Below are positions 16,156-24,567 of a DNA stretch of 64,000 nt, piece after piece. Every line of letters begins with the position of its first letter. Position 1 is the first letter of the stretch. The stretch spans positions 1 through 64,000 of the forward strand of contig JAFUIO010000013.1 of NCBI GenBank assembly GCA_017468425.1, in the 5' to 3' direction. The DNA is from Clostridia bacterium (lineage in GTDB: Bacteria > Bacillota > Clostridia > Oscillospirales > Acutalibacteraceae). Both the position numbers and the translations under genes were made by a program. Under the pieces are notes generated by a model. It saw only the letters and a list, made by a program, of their open reading frames with translations. It was not told where the DNA came from and did not search any database.

Positions 16156-17172
16156 ATGGCTTACATTGAATTTGATTCATCACGTCCGTTGGACCTTATT
16201 CCAATCGGCAGAATCGCAATTGACTTCAACCCTACAGACATGAACAAACCCTTGTCTGAAAGCAGCAATTTCAACAAATACGTTGGCGGCTCACCTGCAA
16301 ATATTGCTGTCGGTATGGCAAGACTTGGTAAAAAAGTCGGTTTCATAGCAAAAGTTTCCGATGACCAGTTCGGCGACTATGTTATTAATTATTTCAAGAA
16401 AGACGGTATCGACACAAGCCACATCACTCGTTGCAAAAACGGTGAAAACCTTGGTCTTACTTTCACTGAAATCAAAAGCCCCACAGAAAGCAGTATCCTT
16501 ATGTACCGCGAAGGTGTTGCAGACCTTATGCTTCACCCCGATGACGTTGATGAAGAATATATCTGCAGCACAAAGGCTGTTCTTATTTCCGGCACAGCAC
16601 TCTGCCAGTCACCTTCAAGAGAAGCTGCTCTCAAAGCAATGATGCTTGCAAAGAAAAACAATATCCCTCTTATTTTTGATATCGACTACCGTTCATATAC
16701 CTGGAAAAACAAAGATGAAATTTCCGTTTACTATTCTATGGTAGCAAGAAATGCCGATATCATTCTCGGTTCAAGAGAAGAATTTGACCTTACTGAAGCA
16801 ATCACAGGTGTTTGCTCTTCTGACGAAGAAAGTGCAAAACTCTGGTGCTCTTACGGTGCAAAAATTGTTGTTATCAAACACGGTAAAGACGGTTCAACCG
16901 CTTACACTAACGATGGCAACAGCTACACAATCAAGCCCTTCCCCGTAAAAATGCTCAAAGGCTTTGGCGGTGGCGACGGCTACGCTTCATCATTCATCAG
17001 AGCACTCCTTGACGGATGCAAAATTATCGACGCTCTCGAATACGGCTCTGCATCTGCATCAATGCTTATTTCTGCTCACAGCTGTTCAGAGGCTATGCCT
17101 TCACTTGAAGCAGTTGAAAAATTTATTGCAGATGAAAAAGCACAATACGGCGAAATGGTTGTAAGAGGTTAA
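16156..17172 (+). CDS. iolC: 5-dehydro-2-deoxygluconokinase
   Basis: A 338-aa PfkB/ribokinase-family kinase that phosphorylates 5-keto-2-deoxygluconate, a late step of myo-inositol breakdown. It shows the N-terminal GGSPANIAVGMARLG motif and the C-terminal catalytic loop GFGGGDGYASSF with the base Asp (GGGD instead of the usual GAGD). It lacks the C-terminal aldolase-like extension found in proteobacterial IolC. ACGGAGG precedes the ATG. First of the tightly packed catabolic genes; the next start lies 4 bp after its stop. Confidence 0.93.
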   Translation: MAYIEFDSSRPLDLIPIGRIAIDFNPTDMNKPLSESSNFNKYVGGSPANIAVGMARLGKKVGFIAKVSDDQFGDYVINYFKKDGIDTSHITRCKNGENLGLTFTEIKSPTESSILMYREGVADLMLHPDDVDEEYICSTKAVLISGTALCQSPSREAALKAMMLAKKNNIPLIFDIDYRSYTWKNKDEISVYYSMVARNADIILGSREEFDLTEAITGVCSSDEESAKLWCSYGAKIVVIKHGKDGSTAYTNDGNSYTIKPFPVKMLKGFGGGDGYASSFIRALLDGCKIIDALEYGSASASMLISAHSCSEAMPSLEAVEKFIADEKAQYGEMVVRG

Positions 17173-17176
17173 GAAA

Positions 17177-17947
17177 ATGTTTGAAGTACCTGTATTAAAC
17201 GAAAATAACGAAAAAATACTTTGCGAAATGAACGGCAAAAACGCTCATATGTTAATGAACATCAAAGTAAAGTATATGAAAGCAGGAGAAAAAATTTCTT
17301 TCTGCGAAGATAAAAACGAAACTGCAATTCTGCTCGTTGGCGGTGAAGTGAAATTTTCTTATAACGGCAAAGAAGAAACAGGCAAACGTGAAAATCCCTT
17401 CGATATGAAGCCTTACTGTCTTCACACTTCTAAAAACACAGAATTTTCAGTTGAAGCTCTGGCTGACAGTGAAATAATCATTCAGCAGACAGATAACGAT
17501 AAAGAATTTGAACCCGTATTCTATAACCCCGAAAACTGCCTTTATCAGGAATTCGGCAAAGGTCAGTGGGATGGTGCAGGTCACAGAGTTGTTTCAACAA
17601 TGTTTGACCCCGACAATGCGCCTTATTCAAATATGGTTATGGGTGAAGTTTTCAATAAACCGGGCAGATGGTCAAGTTACCCTCCCCATCATCATCCCCA
17701 GCCTGAAGTTTATTATTACAGATTTGATAAACCTCAGGGCTTCGGTGCATGCTTCAATGCTGATGAAGTTTACAAAAGCGTAGATTCTTCCGCTTGTTTC
17801 ATCGACGGCGGTGAAGACCACCAGCAGGTTGTTGCACCCGGCTACAATATGTACTATGTGTGGATGATTCGTCATCTCGACGGTGACCCCTGGTATAAAA
17901 CAACACGTTTTGTGTCACCTGAACACGAATGGTTAACGAAAGGATGA
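17177..17947 (+). CDS. iolB: 5-deoxy-glucuronate isomerase
   Basis: A 256-aa bicupin isomerase converting 5-deoxyglucuronate to 5-keto-2-deoxygluconate. The metal-binding cupin cluster is visible as PPHHHPQPEVYYYRF (about residues 174-188) with a later His-containing strand (GGEDHQQVVAPGYNMYYVW). Length matches the family. The ribosome binding site lies inside the end of iolC. Position between iolC and iolD is the common order in Firmicutes. Confidence 0.94.
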   Translation: MFEVPVLNENNEKILCEMNGKNAHMLMNIKVKYMKAGEKISFCEDKNETAILLVGGEVKFSYNGKEETGKRENPFDMKPYCLHTSKNTEFSVEALADSEIIIQQTDNDKEFEPVFYNPENCLYQEFGKGQWDGAGHRVVSTMFDPDNAPYSNMVMGEVFNKPGRWSSYPPHHHPQPEVYYYRFDKPQGFGACFNADEVYKSVDSSACFIDGGEDHQQVVAPGYNMYYVWMIRHLDGDPWYKTTRFVSPEHEWLTKG

Positions 17948-17953
17948 GTATAA

Positions 17954-19888
17954 ATGGGCACAATCAGACTTACTTGTGGCGAAGCTATTGTAAGATATCT
18001 TGACAATCAGTACGTCACAATTGAACAGGACGGCAAAATGATTGAAAGCAAATTTGTGGAAAGCTTTTATGCAGTTTTCGGTCACGGATGCGTTATCGGT
18101 GTAGGCGAAGCACTTTCACAGGCTGAACATTCAATCAAGGTTATGCAGGGCAGAAACGAACAAGGTATGGCTCTTGCTGCAATGTCTTATGCTAAACAGC
18201 ATAACAGACTTAAAATTCTCCCCTGTATGTCATCTATCGGCCCCGGTGCTGCAAATATGGTAACTGCTGCGGCTAACGCAACTGTAAACAACATTCCCCT
18301 TCTTCTTTTTATGGGTGATACATTTGCAACAAGACAGCCCGACCCCGTACTTCAGCAGATGGAACAGCCCCAGGATTTAACAGTTACAACAAACGATGCT
18401 TTCAAACCCGTTTCACGTTACTTTGACAGAATAGTAAGACCTGAAATGGTTATGTCAGCCCTTACAAATGCAATGCGTGTGCTTACTGACCCCGCTCACA
18501 CAGGTGCAGCTTGTATTGCAATGTGTCAGGATGTTGAAGGCGAAAGCTACGATTATCCCGAAGAATTCTTCAGAAAAAGAGTTCATTATATTCAGAGAAC
18601 AATTCCCAATAACTACGAAATTGAGCAGGCCGCAAAGGCTCTCAAGGATAGCAAGAAACCTCTTGTTATCGTAGGCGGCGGTGTAAGATACAGTATGGCA
18701 GGTAAAGAAGTTGCTGCTTTCTGCGAAAAGCACAACATCCCCTTTGCTGAAACTCAGGCAGGTAAAAGTGCTATCAAGTCAAGCCATCCGCTTAATCTCG
18801 GCGGTATCGGTGCAACCGGTAATGCTTCTGCCAATACAATTGCAAAAGATGCTGACGTTGTACTTGCAATCGGCTCACGTCTTTCAGACTTTACAACTTC
18901 TTCAAAATGGATTTATGCAGATGCTCAGGTTATAACAATCAACGCAAGTGCTTTCCACGCACAGAAGTTTGACAGTATTTCTGTTGTTGCTGATGCAAGA
19001 GAAGGTATTACTGCTCTTGACAAAGCAATGGGCGATTATAAATCAGCATACACAACCGAAATTGAAAGTGCTAAAAAATTGTGGGAAAACGAAATGGCTC
19101 GTCTTACTTCTATTGAATACCCTGCTGAAAACTTCGAGCCTGAAAACAAGGTAAGAGTTGAAAACAACCTTGAAGATTTCTCAAAGGCTACAGGCGGTGT
19201 GCTTTGCCAGACAACTGCACTGGGAATTATCAGAGATATTATTCCCGAAGATGCAATTGTTGTTGCAGCAGCAGGCTCACTTCCCGGATGTATGCAGAGA
19301 ATGTGGACTACAGACAGCCTCTACAGCTACAATATGGAATACGGTTATTCCTGTATGGGTTACGAAATCGCAGGTGCTTTCGGCTCAAAGCTTGCTGATG
19401 AAGCAAAAGAAGTTTATGCTATGGTCGGTGACGGCAGCTACAATATGCTCCATTCCGAAATGATTACTGCATTGCAGGAAGGCAAGAAAATCAACGTTCT
19501 TCTCTTTGACAATGCATCATTCGGTTGCATTAACAATCTCCAGATGGGTCAGGGTGTTCAAGCTCTCTGCACAGAATCACGTTACAGAAACGGTGATGAC
19601 CCCATCAGATACGGCGAATTTATGAATATCGACTACGCTATGTGTGCACGCGGTTACGGCTATGTTACATACACTGCAAAAACTCCCGATGAATTAAGAG
19701 AAGCACTTAAGGATTCTCTTAAACAGACAAAGCCCACACTCATTGATATCAAGGTGCTTCCCAAAACAATGACAGACGGCTACGGCAGCTGGTGGAATGT
19801 AGGCTGCAGCGATATCCCCCGCACCGAAAAAGGTAAAGAGGCATATGCTGAAAAACAGGCACACCTTAAAGAAGCAAGAAAATATTAA
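17954..19888 (+). CDS. iolD: 3D-(3,5/4)-trihydroxycyclohexane-1,2-dione hydrolase
   Basis: A 644-aa thiamine diphosphate enzyme that opens the cyclitol ring of the diketone intermediate to give 5-deoxyglucuronate. The N-terminal pyrimidine-binding domain carries AVFGHGCVIGVGEAL and the Glu-containing GRNEQGMALAA. The C-terminal ThDP motif begins GDGSYNMLHSEM and runs to FDNASFGCINNLQ (GDG to NN spacing intact). AAAGGATG precedes the ATG; 6 bp separate it from iolB. Full length for the family. Confidence 0.95.
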   Translation: MGTIRLTCGEAIVRYLDNQYVTIEQDGKMIESKFVESFYAVFGHGCVIGVGEALSQAEHSIKVMQGRNEQGMALAAMSYAKQHNRLKILPCMSSIGPGAANMVTAAANATVNNIPLLLFMGDTFATRQPDPVLQQMEQPQDLTVTTNDAFKPVSRYFDRIVRPEMVMSALTNAMRVLTDPAHTGAACIAMCQDVEGESYDYPEEFFRKRVHYIQRTIPNNYEIEQAAKALKDSKKPLVIVGGGVRYSMAGKEVAAFCEKHNIPFAETQAGKSAIKSSHPLNLGGIGATGNASANTIAKDADVVLAIGSRLSDFTTSSKWIYADAQVITINASAFHAQKFDSISVVADAREGITALDKAMGDYKSAYTTEIESAKKLWENEMARLTSIEYPAENFEPENKVRVENNLEDFSKATGGVLCQTTALGIIRDIIPEDAIVVAAAGSLPGCMQRMWTTDSLYSYNMEYGYSCMGYEIAGAFGSKLADEAKEVYAMVGDGSYNMLHSEMITALQEGKKINVLLFDNASFGCINNLQMGQGVQALCTESRYRNGDDPIRYGEFMNIDYAMCARGYGYVTYTAKTPDELREALKDSLKQTKPTLIDIKVLPKTMTDGYGSWWNVGCSDIPRTEKGKEAYAEKQAHLKEARKY

Positions 19889-19922
19889 TGTGCAAATAAT
19901 TAATCTGAAAGGATTGTTGAAT

Positions 19923-20816
19923 ATGAATTGTGAAAAAATCAGACTCGGTATCGCTCCTATCGCCTGGACAAATGATGATATGCCCGACCTCGGTGCAGAA
20001 AACACATTTGAACAGTGCGTAAGCGAAATGGCTCTTGCAGGATACAAAGGCTGCGAAATCGGCAACAAATATCCCAAATGCCCCGAAGAATTAACAAAGA
20101 AACTTGAAATCAGAGGTCTGCAGATTGCTAACCGTTGGTTCTCATCTTTCATCCTTACAAAGCCCTTTGAAGAAGTTGAAAAGGATTTCCGCGAAAACTG
20201 CGAATTCCTTAAAGCTTGCGGTGCAAAGAGAATCGGTGCATCAGAACAGAGCTACAGCATTCAGGGTCAGATGGAAACACCCGTTTTCGAAAAGAAATAT
20301 GTTATGAACGACGAAGAATGGAAAAAATTTGCTGACGGTCTTTCAAAGCTTGGCAAAATCGCAAAAGAATACGACATTACTCTCGTTTACCATCATCATA
20401 TGGGTACAGTTGTTCAGACTGCAGAAGAAATCGACAAAATGATGTCACTCTGCGACGAAGACAGCGTATATCTCCTTTTCGACTCAGGTCACCTTGCATA
20501 CTGTGGAGAAGATTACCTTGCAGTGCTTAAAAAATATGCAAAGAGAATCAAACACGTTCACCTTAAGGATATCCGCCCCGAAATCGTGAAGAAAGTCAAA
20601 GATGAACACTTAAGCTTCCTTCAGGGCGTAAGACTCGGTGCTTTCACAGTACCCGGCGACGGTATGATTGATTTTGCACCTATCTTCGAAGTTCTTGAAG
20701 AAGCAGATTACGAAGGTTGGATGCTTGTTGAAGCTGAACAGGATCCCGCTATTGCAAACCCCTTTGAATATGCAGTAAAAGCAAGAAAATATATCAGAGA
20801 AAAAGCAGGTATATAA
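19923..20816 (+). CDS. iolE: Inosose dehydratase
   Basis: A 297-aa xylose-isomerase-like TIM barrel that dehydrates scyllo-inosose to the trihydroxy-dione. The start at 19923 (MNCEKIRLGIAPIAW) is chosen because AAAGGA precedes it and homologues begin there; an in-frame upstream start would overlap iolD. Features: GIAPIAWTNDD, GCEIGNKYP, VYHHHMGTVVQ and LLFDSGHLAYCG, HVHLKDIRPE, metal ligands of the family. Located 34 bp after iolD. Confidence 0.94.
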   Translation: MNCEKIRLGIAPIAWTNDDMPDLGAENTFEQCVSEMALAGYKGCEIGNKYPKCPEELTKKLEIRGLQIANRWFSSFILTKPFEEVEKDFRENCEFLKACGAKRIGASEQSYSIQGQMETPVFEKKYVMNDEEWKKFADGLSKLGKIAKEYDITLVYHHHMGTVVQTAEEIDKMMSLCDEDSVYLLFDSGHLAYCGEDYLAVLKKYAKRIKHVHLKDIRPEIVKKVKDEHLSFLQGVRLGAFTVPGDGMIDFAPIFEVLEEADYEGWMLVEAEQDPAIANPFEYAVKARKYIREKAGI

Positions 20817-20830
20817 CAGGAGAAATACTT

Positions 20831-21028
20831 ATGGGTTCCAGTATTATGTTAATTTTTATAATTCCTATAATGCTTATTGATTTTATTGATAATTTATTTG
20901 GAACAAATTTAACTTCTTCCATTGCAGATTCTTTCGGTAATGCTATCGATTATTTTGTAAATTCCGGAATATACGACAAATTTGCAAATATTGTAATCGA
21001 ATTTTTGGAAAATTTGAATTTAATTTAG
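20831..21028 (+). CDS. Small membrane-associated protein of unknown function within the iol operon
   Basis: A 65-aa protein between iolE and iolA, with AGGAGAAA before its ATG and AGGAGAAA again after it for iolA. Residues 4-22 are hydrophobic (IMLIFIIPIMLIDFI) and the remainder is amphipathic and acidic, ending in ENLNLI. Codons are markedly more AT-rich than in the neighbouring iol genes, which fits a recently acquired or rapidly evolving gene. I do not recognise a family. Position suggests a role tied to inositol uptake or enzyme localisation, but this is a guess. Confidence 0.6.
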   Translation: MGSSIMLIFIIPIMLIDFIDNLFGTNLTSSIADSFGNAIDYFVNSGIYDKFANIVIEFLENLNLI

Positions 21029-21043
21029 TTAGGAGAAAATATA

Positions 21044-22549
21044 ATGGCTGAAAAATTACAGTATTTTGTAAACGGTGAGTTCAAAGACTCAAAAACAGAT
21101 GTGTGGTATGACCTTCACAACCCCAGCACAGGCGAAGTTACAGGTCAGGCACCCTGTTGCACAAACGATGAAGTTTTAGAAGCAGTTGCAGCAGCAAAAG
21201 CCGCTTACCCCGCATGGAGAGCAACTCCCGCAATCAAAAGAGCACAGATTATGTACAAAGTAAGAGACCTTATTATGCAGAATATGGAAGAACTTACAAT
21301 GTGCGTAGCAAAAGAAAACGGTAAAGTATGGTCTGAAGCTGAAGGCGACGTGCTTAAAGCAAAAGAAGGCACAGAACTTGCAACTCAGGTTCCCTCACTT
21401 ATGATGGGTGAAAGCCTTATGGACGCTTCAACAGGTTATGATACAGTTAAATACCGTGAAGCAATGGGCGTATTCCTCGGAATTGTTCCCGTTAACTTCC
21501 CTGCTATGATTCCTTTCGGCTGGATGGCTCCTACTTGTATCGCTTGCGGTAACACAATGGTGCTCAAAGCTGCATCACTTACACCTAAAACTGCAATGAT
21601 GTTTGCAAAAATCTATAAAGAAGCAGGTGTTCCCGATGGTGTTATCAACATCGTAACCTGCTCAAGAAACGAAATCAACACTCTCCTTGACCATCCCGAC
21701 ATCGTAGGTGTTACATTCGTTGGTTCAACACCCGTTGGTCTTAAAATCTACGAAAGAGCCGCAAGAAACGGCAAACGCTGTCAGGCTCTCTGTCAGGCTA
21801 AAAACCACGCACTTGTTATGGAAGACTGTGCTCTTGAAAGAACAGTTGCAGGTGTTATCAACTCTGCTTACGGTTGTGCAGGTCAGAGATGTATGGCACT
21901 TTCATGCTGCGTTGTTGTAGACAGCATCGCTGACAAATTCGTTGCTGAACTTAAAAAACAGGCAGAAAAAATCACACTCGGACCTTCATGGGATAAAAAC
22001 TCAAAGTTAGGACCCATTACATACAAAAAGCATTACGACGAAGTTATTGCTGATATCAACAAGGGCGTTGAAGAAGGTGCTACACTTGTTCTTGACGGCA
22101 GAAACGCAAAAGTTGAAGGCTATGAAAACGGCTACTTTGTAGGCCCCACAATCTTCGACCACGTAACAGAAGATATGACAATCGGCAGTGACGAAGTTTT
22201 CGGACCCGTACTTTGCATCAAGAGATGTAAAGACTTTGAAGAAGGTCTTAAAATTATGAATGCAAGCCCCTATGCTAACGGCTCTGTTATTTACACTCAG
22301 AGTGGCTTCTACGGCAGAGAATTTGCACGTCACACAGACGGCGGTCAGGTTGGTATCAACGTTGGTATTCCCGTACCCGTTGGCTTCTTCCCCTTCTCAG
22401 GCCACAAACAGTCATTCTTCGGTGACCTTCATTGCCTTGGTAAAGACGCTTACCGCTTCTACACAGAATCAAAAGCAGTAACTACTCACTGGTTCTCTGA
22501 AGACGAAAAGAAAGCCCTTGAAGTAAGCACCTGGGACGGCACAATATAA
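21044..22549 (+). CDS. iolA: Methylmalonate-semialdehyde dehydrogenase, CoA-acylating
   Basis: A 501-aa aldehyde dehydrogenase that converts malonate semialdehyde (from inositol) to acetyl-CoA, CO2 and NADH, and in other settings methylmalonate semialdehyde to propionyl-CoA. The catalytic Cys lies in GCAGQRCMALS (about residue 285). The N-terminal opening YFVNGEFKDSKTDVWYDLHN and GFFPFSGHKQSFFGDLH near the C-terminus are typical of MmsA/IolA. No catalytic Glu is expected in this CoA-dependent branch. AGGAGAAA precedes the ATG. Confidence 0.94.
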   Translation: MAEKLQYFVNGEFKDSKTDVWYDLHNPSTGEVTGQAPCCTNDEVLEAVAAAKAAYPAWRATPAIKRAQIMYKVRDLIMQNMEELTMCVAKENGKVWSEAEGDVLKAKEGTELATQVPSLMMGESLMDASTGYDTVKYREAMGVFLGIVPVNFPAMIPFGWMAPTCIACGNTMVLKAASLTPKTAMMFAKIYKEAGVPDGVINIVTCSRNEINTLLDHPDIVGVTFVGSTPVGLKIYERAARNGKRCQALCQAKNHALVMEDCALERTVAGVINSAYGCAGQRCMALSCCVVVDSIADKFVAELKKQAEKITLGPSWDKNSKLGPITYKKHYDEVIADINKGVEEGATLVLDGRNAKVEGYENGYFVGPTIFDHVTEDMTIGSDEVFGPVLCIKRCKDFEEGLKIMNASPYANGSVIYTQSGFYGREFARHTDGGQVGINVGIPVPVGFFPFSGHKQSFFGDLHCLGKDAYRFYTESKAVTTHWFSEDEKKALEVSTWDGTI

Positions 22550-22583
22550 GTTAAAAATTTCTTTAAGAAAGGATTTGAATAAA

Positions 22584-23594
22584 ATGATTAAAATCGGCAT
22601 TATCGGCGCAGGCCGTATCGGTAAAGTACACCTTCAGTCTATTACTTACCACGTAAAAGGCGCAACTGTAAAATCAATCGCTGACCCCTTTATGAACGAA
22701 GAAACAGAAGCTTTCGTTAAAGGTATGGGCGTTGAAGTTATCACAAAGGATTACAAAGAAATTCTTGCAGACCCTGAAATTGATGCGGTTATGGTCTGCT
22801 CATCAACTGACACACATTCTTCAATTTCAGTTGAAGCAATCAACGCAGGCAAACACGTTTTCTGTGAAAAACCCGTTGACCATTCAATCGAAAAAATTCA
22901 GGCAGTTGCTGATGCACTCAAGGGCAAAAACCTTAAATTCCAGGTTGGTTTCAACAGAAGATTTGACCACAACTTTGCTGCTATCCGCAAGGCTGTTGAT
23001 GCTGGCAGAATCGGCGACCCTCATATCGTTAAAATTACTTCTCGTGACCCTGAACCCCCCAACCCTGCATACATCAAGGTTTCAGGCGGTATCTTCCTTG
23101 ATATGACAATTCACGATTTTGATATGGCAACTTTCCTTGTAAACAGTGATGTTGAAGAAGTTTATGTTCAGTCTGCAGTGCTTGTTGACCCCGCGATCGG
23201 CGAACAGGGCGATGTTGACACAGCAATCATCACAATGAAAATGGCAAACGGCGCTCTCTGCGTTATCGATAACTCAAGAAGAGCTGCTTACGGCTACGAC
23301 CAGAGAGCAGAAGTATTCGGCTCAAAAGGTATGGTTGCTACATCAAACGATACACTTTCATCTGCAGTTATCGCTGACGAAAACGGCGTAACAGGCGAAA
23401 AACCCTTATTCTTCTTCCTTGAAAGATATATGCAGTCTTTCACAGACGAAGTTGCACAGTTTGTTGATGCTATCGAAAACGACAAAGAAGTTCCTGTTGG
23501 TATCCACGCAGGTATGCAGTCAGTTAAAATCGGTCTTGCTGCTAAAAAATCTGTTGAAGAACACAGACCTGTTAAGCTTTCAGAGATTCAATAA
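22584..23594 (+). CDS. iolG: Inositol 2-dehydrogenase
   Basis: A 336-aa Gfo/Idh/MocA oxidoreductase that oxidises myo-inositol to scyllo-inosose with NAD, the entry step of the pathway. Start at 22584 behind AAGAAAGGA. Rossmann motif GIIGAGRIGKVH, catalytic CEKPVDHS (Lys of EKP), and MTIHDFDMATFL with the conserved His/Asp. Last gene of the operon, followed by a strong terminator at 23607. A specificity for scyllo- or D-chiro-inositol cannot be excluded. Confidence 0.92.
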   Translation: MIKIGIIGAGRIGKVHLQSITYHVKGATVKSIADPFMNEETEAFVKGMGVEVITKDYKEILADPEIDAVMVCSSTDTHSSISVEAINAGKHVFCEKPVDHSIEKIQAVADALKGKNLKFQVGFNRRFDHNFAAIRKAVDAGRIGDPHIVKITSRDPEPPNPAYIKVSGGIFLDMTIHDFDMATFLVNSDVEEVYVQSAVLVDPAIGEQGDVDTAIITMKMANGALCVIDNSRRAAYGYDQRAEVFGSKGMVATSNDTLSSAVIADENGVTGEKPLFFFLERYMQSFTDEVAQFVDAIENDKEVPVGIHAGMQSVKIGLAAKKSVEEHRPVKLSEIQ

Positions 23595-23606
23595 TTTTCA
23601 GTATAA

Positions 23607-23640
23607 AAAAGCAGAGTTGACGAAAATCAACTCTGCTTTT
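23607..23640. terminator. Bidirectional terminator ending the iol operon
   Basis: AAAAGCAGAGTTGA/TCAACTCTGCTTTT, a perfect 14-bp stem with loop CGAAAA. It overlaps the last codons of the convergent XRE gene (stop at 23627-23629). Confidence 0.9.
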
Positions 23641-24406
23641 CTTTTAATCTGTTGATTTGTTTGTTGAAATATTCTGTGTAAATCACAAAATTCGGATGGT
23701 CGAGAATCGGAATCAGTGACAATGCCTTTTCTGTTTCGTCTATTGCTTTCTGTATTTTACCGTCAGCCTCATAGCATTCCGCAATTTTCCACATCATCTG
23801 AAGTAAATTTTCAAAGGAAATCCACTTCTGTTTTTCAGCGGCTCTGAATTTCGGCTCACCTTCCAGAAGATACGCCATTTCGGTAAGCTTTGTGAAATAG
23901 ATTTCAGGTATTTGCTCAATTGCTGCTTCAGCACTTTTCAGGTCGCCTTTCTTTTTATATGCATATGCAAGAAAACGCAGTGCATCATATTTCACTTCGT
24001 CAAGTCTTGTTTTCTCTGCAAGTTTTGATGCCATTTCTATTGTTTCGTCAGGGTCAGCAACAACATAAAGAAGATTATTAATAAGTATATCGTTTTCAGG
24101 GTACACTTTCAGACCGGCTTCGAGAATTTCTCTGCTTTTTTTCGGGTCACTTTCTCTGAATTCATAAGCATTCCCTACTATTTTCTCAATTTCATTTTCC
24201 ATTTCAGACAAACTGAAATCAAAAAGTTCATCCATAGTAACTCCGAAATAACTTGCAAGTAACGGCATAAGCGTAATATCAGGCAAAGCAATGTTGTTTT
24301 CCCACTTACTCACCGCCTGAAAAGATATACCTATCGCATTTGCAAGCTGTTCCTGAGTAATACCTCTTGATTTTCTCAATTCTTTAATTTTATTACCAAT
24401 ATTCAT
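23627..24406 (-). CDS. XRE-family regulator with TPR-like C-terminus
   Basis: A 259-aa protein. Residues 4-65 form a Cro/CI helix-turn-helix (IKELRKSRGITQEQLA, GISFQAVSKWENNIALP). Residues about 85-255 are helical repeats resembling TPRs (AAEAAIEQIPEIYFTKL, LLQMMWKIAECYEADGK). AAGGAGAT precedes the ATG. It converges on the inositol operon and could regulate it, but nothing in the sequence proves that. Similar in plan to the regulator at 25847. Confidence 0.85.
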   Translation of the reverse strand: MNIGNKIKELRKSRGITQEQLANAIGISFQAVSKWENNIALPDITLMPLLASYFGVTMDELFDFSLSEMENEIEKIVGNAYEFRESDPKKSREILEAGLKVYPENDILINNLLYVVADPDETIEMASKLAEKTRLDEVKYDALRFLAYAYKKKGDLKSAEAAIEQIPEIYFTKLTEMAYLLEGEPKFRAAEKQKWISFENLLQMMWKIAECYEADGKIQKAIDETEKALSLIPILDHPNFVIYTEYFNKQINRLKEKQS

Positions 24407-24438
24407 TGTGCTATCTCCTTGATTACTTTATTGAACTA

Positions 24439-24467
24439 AATATATCACACAAATCACACATTAACAA
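24439..24467 (-). promoter_or_regulatory. Promoter of the XRE/TPR gene with a tandem repeat in the spacer
   Basis: Minus strand TTGTTA (24467-24462), 17-bp spacer, TATATT (24444-24439). The spacer holds TGTGTGAT twice in tandem (24460-24453 and 24451-24444), a possible autoregulatory site. Confidence 0.6.
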
Positions 24468-24519
24468 TAACATATCAGATGATAATTTTCAACCCACAGT
24501 TGAGTTTACGTGCAAAAAA

Positions 24520-24550
24520 ACGGCTCCCTTACAAAACGAAAGGAAACCGT
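24520..24550 (-). terminator. Terminator of the Gfo/Idh/MocA gene
   Basis: Minus strand ACGGTTTCCTT/AAGGGAGCCGT (two G-U pairs) with a 9-nt loop, followed by TTTTTT. Confidence 0.8.
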
Positions 24551-24567
24551 AATATTTAATTCAATAA

